Assembly: GCA_021397835.1 (NCBI GenBank)
Contig: JAJFZO010000042.1
Location: forward strand, 51,648-115,647
DNA length: 64,000 nucleotides
Reading direction: 5' to 3'
From: Moringa oleifera
Lineage: Eukaryota > Streptophyta > Magnoliopsida > Brassicales > Moringaceae
This document shows positions 58,568 through 64,000 of the stretch, piece after piece (position 1 is the stretch's first letter; each line of letters begins with the position of its first letter). Below the pieces are notes generated by a model. The model was not told the DNA's origin, did no database searches, and worked only from the letters and a program-made list of their open reading frames with translations. The translations under genes were made by a program, and so were the position numbers.

Positions 58568-59897
58568 GCGAGCTGGCCCCCTCGTCCCTGCCCCTCGACT
58601 GACTGCCCAGCGTGCGAGCCAGGGGTGCCACGTCGCACAGACCCTTGGCATGGGTGGCACGCCCAGGCAGCCCCCAGCAGGCACAGCATGGGCTGCTTGC
58701 CCAGCGTGTGGCAGCGATGGCCGCAGAAGCCAGGCCGCGGGCTCCCATCGAAAGCCAGCCACCACGTTCCTGTCCCTCGACTAAGTGCCCAGCAAGCGAG
58801 CCAGGGGGGCCACGTTCCATGGACCCTGGGCACGGGTGGCACGCCCAGGCAGCCCCCAGCAGGCACGGCATGGGCTGCTCGCCCAGCGTGCTTCAGCGGT
58901 TGGCGCGCCAGCCAGGCCGCGGGCGCCCATCGCGAGACAGGCCCCGAGTCCCTGCCCCTCGACTGACTGCCCAGGGTGCGTGCCAGAGGTGCCGCGTCGC
59001 ACGGACCCTGGGCACAGGTGGCACACCCAGGCATCCCCCAGCAGGTACGGCATGGGCTGGTCACCCAGCGTGCGGCAGCGGTGGGCGCACCAGCCAGGCC
59101 GCAGGCGCCCATCGCGAGCCAGCCCCCTCGTCCCTGCCCCTCGACTGACTGCCCAGAGTGCGAGCCAGGGGTGCCATGTCGCATGGACCCTGGGCACGGG
59201 TGGCACGCTCGGGCAGCCCCCAGCTTGCACGGCATGGGCTGCTCACCCAGCGTGTGGCAGCGGTGGCCGCGCAAGCCATGCCGCGGGCGACCATCGCAGG
59301 CTAGCCCCCACGTTCCTGTCCCTCGACTAAGTGCCCAGCGAGCGAGCCAGGGGGGCCGCGTTGCATGGACCCTGGGAATGGGTGGCACGCCAAGGAAGCC
59401 CCCAGCTGGTATGGCATGGGCTGCTCGCCCAGCGTGCTGCAGCGGTGGGCGCGCTAGATAGGCCGCGGGCGCCCATCGCGAGCTAGCCCCCACGTTCTTG
59501 TTCCTCGACTAAGTGCCCAGTGAGCGAGCCAGGGGGGCCGCATCGCACGGACCCTTGGAATTGGTGGCACACCAAGGCAGCCCCCAGCCGGCATGGCATT
59601 GGCTGCCCGCCCAGCGTGTGGCAGTGGCGGGAGAGCCAGCCAGGCCGCGGGAGCCCATCGCGGGCTAGCCCCCACGTTCCTGCCCCTCGACTAAGTGCCC
59701 AGCGAGCGACCCAGAGGGGCCACATCGCATGGACCCTAGGCAAGGGTGGCACACCCAGGCAGCCCATAGCAGGCACTGCATTGGCTGCTCGCCCATCGTG
59801 CGGCAGCGGCGGCCGCGGCAGCCAGGGCGCGGGCACCCATCGCGAGCCAGCCCCCTCGTCCCTGCCCCTCGACGGACTGCCCAGCGTGCGAGCCAGG
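58568..59897 (+). repeat. 1.33 kb block, copy 2 of 51,256-52,585
   Basis: See copy 1 for the shared markers at an offset of 7,312 bp. Here the monomer at about 58,970-59,148 is an ordinary one (CATCCCCCAGCAGGTACGG) where copy 1 has the AGAAGAAACAGC patch. Flanking sequence on both sides is unrelated in detail between the copies. Confidence 0.86.
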
Positions 59898-60421
59898 GGT
59901 GCCGTGTCGCACGGACCCTGGGCACGAGTGGCAGGCCCAGGCAGCCCCCAGCAGGCACAGCATAGGCTGCTCGCCCAGCGTGCTGCAGCGGTGGGCACAC
60001 CGGCAAGGCCGCGGGCGCCCAACGTGAGCCAGCCCCCACGTCCCTGTCCCTCGACTAAGTGCCAAGTGAGTGAGCCAGGGGGGCCGCATCGCACAGACCC
60101 TTGGCATGGGTGGCACCCCCAGGCAGCCCCCAGCAGGCACGGAATAGGCTGCTCGCCCAGCGTACTGCAGCGGTGGGCGCACCGGCAAGGCCGCGGGCGC
60201 CCAACGTGAGCCAACCCCCACATCCCTGTCCCTCAACTAAGTTCCCAGTGAGCGAGCCAGGGGGGCCGCATCGCACGGACCCTTGGCATGGGTGGCACGC
60301 CCAGGCAGCCCCCAGCAGGCATGGCATAGGCTGCTCGCCCAGCGTACTGCAGCGGTGGGCGCACCGGCAAGGCCGTGGGCGCCCAACGTGAGCCAACCCC
60401 ACGTCCCTGTCCCTCGACTAA
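59877..60421 (+). repeat. Single-monomer amplification (three copies)
   Basis: Monomers at 59,877, 60,059 and 60,241 share GGCATAGGCTGCTCGCCCAG or a one-base variant, CGT(G/A)CTGCAGCGGTGGGC, CACCGGCAAGGCC and GCCCAACGTGAGCC. Adjacent copies are more alike than the usual B1/B2 pair, so the dimer rule is locally replaced by a monomer ladder. Confidence 0.84.
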
Positions 60422-61513
60422 GTGCCCAGCTAGCAAGTCAGGGGGGCCGTGTCTTACAAACCCTGGGCACGTGTGGCACGCCAAGGTAGCCCCAAGCAGG
60501 CACGGCATGGGCTGCTCGTCCAGTGTGCGGCAGCGTTGTGCGCCCCAGCCAAGCCGCGGGCGCCCATCGCGAGCCAGCCCCCTCCTCCGTGCCCCTCGAC
60601 TGACTGCCCAGCGTGGGAGCCATGGGTGCCGCGTCGCACGGACCCTGGGTACGGGTGGCACGCCCAGGCAGCCCCAAGCAGGCATGGCATGGGCTGCACG
60701 CCCAGCGTGCGGCAGCGGCGGGTGCGCCAGCCAGGCCGCGGGCGACCATCGCGAGCTAGCCCCCACGTCCCTGTCCCTCGACTAAGTGCCCAGCGAGCAA
60801 GTCAGGGGGGCCGCGTCTTACAATCCCTGGGCACGTGTGGCACGCCCAGGTAGCCCCCAGCAGGCACGGCATGCGCTGCTTGCCCAGCGTGCGGCAGCGG
60901 TGGGCTCCCCAGCCAGGCCACGGGTGCCCATCGCGAGCCAGCCCCCTCCTCCCTGCCACTCGACTGACTGCCCAGCGTGGGAGCCAGGGGTGCCGCATCG
61001 CACGGACCCTGGGCATGGGTGGCATGCCCAGGCAGCCCCAAGCAGGCACGGCATGGGCTGCACGCCCAGCCTGCGGCAGCGGTGGGTGCACCAGCCAGGC
61101 CGCGGGCGCCCATCGCGAGCTAGCCCCCACGTCCCTGTCCCTCGACTAAGTGCCCAGCGAGCGAGTCAGGAGGGCCGCGTCTTACAAACCCTGGGCACGT
61201 GTGGCATGCCCAGGTAGCCCCCAGCAGGCACGGCATGGGCTGCTCGCCCAGCGTGGGGCAGCGGTGGGCGCGCCAGCAAGGCCGCGGCGCCCATTGCGAG
61301 CCAGCCCCCTCGTCCCATCCCCTCGACTGACTTCCCAGCGTGCGAGCAGGGGGTGCCACATCGCTCTGACCCCGGGCACGGGTGGCAGGCCCAGGCAGCC
61401 CCCAGCTGGCACTGCATGGGCTGCACGCCCAGCATGCGGCAGCGGTGGGTGAGCCAGCCAGGCCGCCGGCGCCCATCGCGAGCCAGCCCCCACGTCCCTA
61501 TCCCTTGACATAC
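60422..61513 (+). repeat. 364 bp dimer, three copies near the array edge
   Basis: B1 members start at 60,422, 60,786 and 61,150 with AAGTCAGG(G/A)GGGCC or GAGTCAGGAGGGCC, TCTTACAA(A/T)CCCTGGGCACG and CCAGGTAGCCCC; B2 members have GGGAGCCA(T/G)GGGTGCC. The third dimer is more diverged in its second half (CACATCGCTCTGACCCCGGG), as expected near an array end. Confidence 0.84.
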
Positions 61514-61689
61514 TGCCCAGCGAGCGAGCCAGGGGACCACGTCTCACAGACCCTGGGCACGGGTGGCACGCCCAGGCAGCCCCCAGCAGGCACGGCATGG
61601 GCTGCTTGCCCAGCGTGCGGCAGCGGTGGGCGCGCCAGCCAGGCCACGTGCGCCCATCGCGATCCAGCCCCCTCGTCCTTGCCCCTTGA

Positions 61690-61778
61690 CTGACTGCCCA
61701 GAGTGCGAGCTAGGGGTGCCACAGCAGTTACCAGCAGCCACGGCGCCAGCCTTGCCATGGGCGCCCCACGCGAGGCAG
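61690..61778 (+). repeat. Degenerate terminal monomer of the 182 bp array
   Basis: After GACTGCCCAGAGTGCGAGC and TAGGGGTGCCA the sequence loses the GGACCCTGGGCA box, then shows decayed matches to later boxes in order: CCAGCAGCCACGGC, GCCAGCCTTGCCATGGGCGC and CGCGAGGCAG. I place the array edge at about 61,778; nothing to its right aligns to the monomer. Confidence 0.8.
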
Positions 61779-61980
61779 TCGCGAGCACGCTGTGAGGCTC
61801 AGCACATGCTGTGGGCGTTTATTTCATGGGCAAGCTGGCCTTGGCCGTGGCCCCTGGCTGTGGTGGACCCTGAGGACTGCCATGGGGTGGCTGGAAGTGC
61901 GCTGGACAGGGCAGCCAGCATGCACCATGGGCCAGGCAGAGGCGCAGCTGCCCCAGCCTGCTAGCCGCAATGCCCAGTTG
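61779..61980. other. GC-rich non-repeat segment next to the array
   Basis: About 200 bp with no monomer alignment and no repeat of its own in the window. It is rich in CATGGG and GGGCAAGC type words, like the neighbouring satellite, but without periodicity. Open frames in it are short and composition-driven, and I see no domain or signal. It could be the flank into which the retroelement tail was inserted, or part of that element. Confidence 0.5.
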
Positions 61981-62325
61981 CGAAATTGTTGTGAATTGAC
62001 CGTATTTCAATCATGGAATTGGTCCTGAAATTACTCAAATAATTCGTGTAATTCATGAGGAGTCTGCCCCTGAATTTGGGATCATTTTGACTCATGGTCT
62101 ATTATTGATGATTTTTTCAATTTTCGGCTCTAGAAAATTCATTAAAAAAAATTTAGTGCCCAGAAAATTCTGAAATTCTTTCTGGTGGTAGATATGATTA
62201 TTCTCCATTTATATACAAAATTTCAGCTCAAAATTCCAAGTAAATAATTTTTTAGACCCATTATGACGGCTCAGATATATTGATGTTTCCTCTTGCCGGG
62301 AGTGAAATTTCATTTAAGACTCTTT
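61981..62325 (+). mobile_element. AT-rich segment, possible 3' end of an LTR retrotransposon
   Basis: Composition changes abruptly at about 61,980 from about 65-70% GC to AT-rich, with runs such as TTAAAAAAAATTTAGTG, GAAAATTCTGAAATTC and AAATAATTTTTTAGACCC, and stops in all frames. It ends in a purine run (62,326-62,335). Low-complexity AT-rich, non-coding sequence between the polyprotein and the 3' LTR, ending in a purine tract, is usual for plant Ty3/gypsy elements. No coding part of such an element is present here, so this is inference from style only. Confidence 0.35.
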
Positions 62326-62335
62326 AGGGGGGAGG
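62326..62335 (+). other. Purine run, candidate polypurine tract
   Basis: AGGGGGGAGG is followed directly by TGGTCACC. LTR retrotransposons prime plus-strand DNA at such a tract, and the 3' LTR starts just after it with TG. Supporting evidence would be a second copy of the sequence from 62,336 onward as a 5' LTR; none is in the window. Confidence 0.35.
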
Positions 62336-62570
62336 TGGTCACCTAGCTTGCTGGGTGCCAACAGGCCATGCATGCCTCCCCCCCTGCCTATCCCACGTGG
62401 GCAGGCACTGGGCTTGGGCAACCCAGCGCGCATGGCATGGGCAGGGCGGCTTGCTGCCTTGCCCATCCAGCCGGTGGTGTGTGGCTGTGGCAGCCACCAC
62501 CGCCGGTAGGCAGGCGGCCGGCGACGTCGGCCGAAGAGTGTGGGACACCTGATCAGTAGCCAACGGAGTG
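62336..62570. other. GC-rich segment between the purine run and the 327 bp array
   Basis: Starts TGGTCACC and contains a 10 bp palindrome CCCACGTGGG (62,392-62,401, with a CACGTG core) and a run of C (CCTCCCCCCCTG near 62,375). It resembles the satellite only in word composition (GGCATGGGCAGG). It may be LTR sequence if the purine run is a real priming site. No gene is visible. Confidence 0.4.
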
Positions 62571-62920
62571 GGGAAAACGTGGGAAACGAAATCCGCTAAA
62601 TTGTGGGCAATGAAATGAGAAAAATCGTGGGATAATGAGCTGGGATGTGGCTACACAAGCTCGACGGTGTGGGCGGCGAAGCTAACGATGATGCATGCTA
62701 CGCGAGGGCCAAATTGCTGGGGGGATTTTGAGCATGCAGAGTGCTTCGTTGCAGGCCCTCGAGGAGGCGGATGCGGGGCTGGATCCCGATGCCCAGGCTT
62801 GCCTCGGCGGACTCATTGTGCAGCGCGATCGGCGACACGATCGTCGGCCGTTAGCAACAAGCGAGCCACACAGCCAGTCTGGGCAAGGCGTGACACCCCT
62901 GCTGCCAAGGCCTCATCGGT
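62571..62920 (+). repeat. 327 bp satellite, unit 1 (350 bp, edge variant)
   Basis: About 23 bp longer than the others because the short motif GTGGGAAACGAAATCC / GTGGGCAATGAAATGAG is present in an extra diverged copy at its start. This is the edge unit of the array. Confidence 0.88.
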
Positions 62921-62940
62921 GGGAAAAACGTGGGCAATGA
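62695..62940 (+). other. 81-codon open frame inside the 327 bp repeat (not called as a gene)
   Basis: Because 327 is divisible by three, the same frame recurs in each unit: 62,695-62,940, 63,022-63,267, 63,349-63,489 (cut to 46 codons) and 63,676-63,993. The product contains a segment like QALEEADAGLDPDAQACLG, which looks more protein-like than satellite translations. About half of the unit 2 to unit 3 differences I checked in it are synonymous. No promoter, known domain or ribosomal context is visible. It may be a relic of coding sequence captured in the repeat, or chance. Confidence 0.2.
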
Positions 62941-63247
62941 AATGAGAGAAATTGTGGGATAATGAGCTGGGATATGGCTAGACAAACTCGATGGTGTGGG
63001 CAGCGAAGCTAATGATGATGCATGCTACGCGAGGGCCAAATCGCTGGGGGGATTTTGAGCTTGCGGAGTGCTTCGTCACAGGCCCTCGAGGAGGCGGATG
63101 CGGGGCTGGATCCCGATGCCCAGGCTTGCCTCGGCGGACTCATTGTGCAGCGCGATCGGCGACACGATCGTCGGCCGTTAGCAACAAGCAAGCCACACAG
63201 CCAGCCTGGGCAAGGCGTGACACCCCTGCTGCCAAGGCCTCATCGGT
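62921..63247 (+). repeat. 327 bp satellite, unit 2
   Basis: Exactly 327 bp. The closest relative is unit 1 downstream of 62,640 (GAGGAGGCGGATGCGGGGCTG is shared, as is TGCCTCGGCGGACTCATTGT). Confidence 0.93.
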
Positions 63248-63574
63248 GGGAAAAACGTGGGCAATGAAATGAGAGAAATTGTGGGATAATGAGCTGGGAT
63301 ATGGCTAGACAAACTCGATGGTGTGGGCAGCGAAGCTAACGATGATGCATGCTACGCGAGGGCCAAATCGCTGGGGGCATTTCGAGCTTGCGGAGTGCTT
63401 CGTCACAGGCCCTCGAGGTGGCGGACGTGGGGTTGGATCCCGACGCTCAGGCTTGCCTGGGCGAACTCGTTGCGCAGCGCGATCGGTGACACGATCGTCG
63501 GCCGTTAGCAACGAGCGAGCCACACGGCCATCCTGGGCAAGGCGTGACACCCCTGCTGCCAAGCCCTCATCGGT
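63248..63574 (+). repeat. 327 bp satellite, unit 3
   Basis: Exactly 327 bp and more diverged in its central part (GAGGTGGCGGACGTGGGGTT, CTTGCCTGGGCGAACTCG), with GATCGGTGACAC for GATCGGCGACAC. Confidence 0.93.
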
Positions 63575-63901
63575 GGGAAAAACGTGGGCAATGAAATGAG
63601 AGAAATTGTGGGATAATGAGCTGGGATGTGGCTAGACAAATTCGACGGTGTGGGCAGCTAAGCTAACGATGATGCATGCTACGCGAGGGCCAAATTACTG
63701 GGAGGATTTTGAGCATGCGGAGTACTTCGTTGCAGGCCCTCGAGGCGGCAGATGTGGGGCTGGATCCCGACACCCAGGCTTGCCTTGGCAGACTCGTTGC
63801 GCAGCGCGATCGACGACACGATCGTCGGCCGTTAGCAATGAGCGAGCCACATTGCCAGCCTAGGCAAGGCGTGACACCCCTGCTGCCAAGGCCTCATCGG
63901 T
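63575..63901 (+). repeat. 327 bp satellite, unit 4
   Basis: Exactly 327 bp. Private variants include CAAATTACTGGGAGG, GAGGCGGCAGATGTGGGG and GATCGACGACAC. A fifth unit starts at 63,902 and is cut by the window end. Confidence 0.93.
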
Positions 63902-64000
63902 GGGAAAAACATGGACAACGAAATGAGAAAAATCATGGGATAATGAGCTGGGATGTGGCTACACAAGCTCGACGGAGTGGGAGGCGAAGCTAACGATGAT
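63902..64000 (+). repeat. 327 bp satellite, unit 5 (partial, cut by window edge)
   Basis: Begins GGGAAAAACATGGACAACG, slightly diverged from the other unit starts, and continues in register to the last base of the window. Confidence 0.9.

Larger units (their letters stand above)
1..61778 (+). repeat. 182 bp GC-rich satellite, main tandem array (about 340 monomers)
   Basis: Every stretch of this interval aligns to one 182 bp monomer in the same orientation. Fixed landmarks recur every 181-182 bp: GTGCCCAGCGAGCGAGCC, then GGACCCTGGGCA, GGCATGCCCAGGCAG, CCCCCAGCAGGCACGGCATG, CCCAGCGTGCGGCAGCGGTG, GGCGCCCATCGCGAGCCAGC and CCCTCGTCCCTGTCCCTCGA. Counting the consensus by hand gives 182 bp, 136 G or C, about 17 CpG. 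Most monomers carry an 8 bp palindrome GGCGCGCC, and domain A monomers also GGCATGCC. The array continues beyond the left edge. No gene, RNA gene or transposon interrupts it. Near-nucleosomal length and higher-order structure fit a centromeric or heterochromatic satellite; its function is not shown by sequence. Confidence 0.97.
19371..61778 (+). repeat. Satellite domain B (GGCTGCTCGCCC-box monomers, 364 bp dimer)
   Basis: Two monomer classes tend to alternate. B1 starts GACTAAGTGCCCAGCGAGCG and continues GAGCCAGGGGGGCC; B2 starts GACTGACTGCCCAGCGTGCG and continues GAGCCAGGGGTGCC. B1 ends CCCCTCGTCCCTGCCCCTCG and B2 ends CCCCACGTCCCTGTCCCTCG, so they interlock as a 364 bp dimer. Most local duplications below are multiples of 182 or 364 bp. 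Occasional A-type monomers and truncated monomers interrupt the alternation. Confidence 0.9.
62571..64000 (+). repeat. Second satellite: tandem repeat with exact 327 bp period
   Basis: The landmark ATGCATGCTACGCGAGGGCC occurs at 62,691, 63,018, 63,345 and 63,672, and its first bases would recur at 63,999: four intervals of exactly 327 bp. GGGAAAAACGTGGGCAATG marks unit starts at 62,921, 63,248 and 63,575, with a diverged first start at 62,571. The unit has a moderately AT-rich part (GAAATGAGAGAAATTGTGGG) and a GC-rich part holding the palindrome ACGATCGT. It shares no sequence with the 182 bp monomer and runs off the right edge. Confidence 0.95.

Noticed and set aside
1..61778. CRISPR array (regular short repeats with spacers).
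   Set aside because: The period is 182 bp, the whole unit is conserved with no repeat/spacer contrast, and the sequence is clearly eukaryotic satellite in style.
1..61778. Ribosomal DNA or its intergenic spacer subrepeats.
   Set aside because: I could not see any 18S, 5.8S, 28S or 5S conserved core in 64 kb, and a spacer subrepeat array of 340 units without a gene would be exceptional.
1..61778. A CENP-B box in the monomer, which would indicate a centromere.
   Set aside because: No stretch fits TTCG....A..CGGG in the consensus or in the variants I read. Centromere identity therefore remains only a possibility.
62392..62401. CCCACGTGGG palindrome as a plant G-box promoter element.
   Set aside because: CACGTG is common by chance in GC-rich DNA, and there is no gene or TATA-like context next to it.
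62667..63599. The second recurring frame of 92-93 codons in the 327 bp repeat (starting near 62,667, 62,991 and 63,318).
   Set aside because: It overlaps the 81-codon frame in another register, is rich in Arg, Ala and Cys, is closed early in unit 4, and is explained by the 327 bp period being divisible by three.
1..64000. tRNA, other structured RNA genes, bacterial operons, defence systems or phage genes.
   Set aside because: None of the expected conserved cores or gene layouts were seen; the window has no ordinary coding density of any kind.

Overview
This window is satellite DNA from end to end; I find no gene in it that I can defend. Positions 1 to about 61,778 are one head-to-tail tandem array of roughly 340 monomers of 182 bp, entering from the left edge of the window. 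The hand-derived consensus is 136/182 (75%) G+C with about 17 CpG sites per monomer. I saw no inversion, transposon or gene interrupting it. After a degenerate last monomer there is an 800 bp non-satellite stretch with a GC-rich part, an AT-rich part that looks like the 3' end of an LTR retrotransposon, and a second GC-rich part. From about 62,571 to the right edge a different, unrelated tandem repeat runs with an exact 327 bp period.

The main array has two sequence domains. Domain A (1 to about 17.2 kb) is marked by the box CATGGGCCAAGTGCCCAGCG and is built from recognisable monomer subtypes (called a to f here) arranged in higher-order units of 3, 4, 5, 6 and 7 monomers. Domain B (about 19.4 to 61.8 kb) is marked by CATGGGCTGCTCGCCCAGCG and is basically a 364 bp dimer (a GACTAAGTGCCCAGCGAGCG monomer followed by a GACTGACTGCCCAGCGTGCG monomer), overlaid with larger duplications (545, 907, 1,637, 2,791 bp and others). 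Between them lies a mixed, indel-rich belt (17.2 to 19.4 kb). Individual monomers or patches of one domain occur inside the other, and several large blocks are repeated at distances of 3 to 7 kb.

The organism cannot be named from this. A long, 182 bp (nucleosome-sized), CpG-rich satellite with higher-order structure, next to a probable LTR-retrotransposon tail and a second satellite, indicates nuclear heterochromatin of a eukaryote with a large repeat-rich genome. A land plant is my best guess on the style of the AT-rich tail, at low confidence. A centromeric, pericentromeric, subtelomeric or sex-chromosome location is possible and undecided.

The many long open frames on both strands are artefacts of 75% GC and of the monomer length: 182 is 2 modulo 3, so a stop at a fixed place in the monomer closes a given frame only once every three monomers (546 bp), which produces recurring frames of about 181 codons. 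What can be read with confidence is the history of the array: whole-monomer gains and losses, a dimer expanded from two to three copies inside a duplicated block, recurrent deletion of one predicted hairpin, half-monomer loss through internal homology, and patchwork exchange between distant copies.
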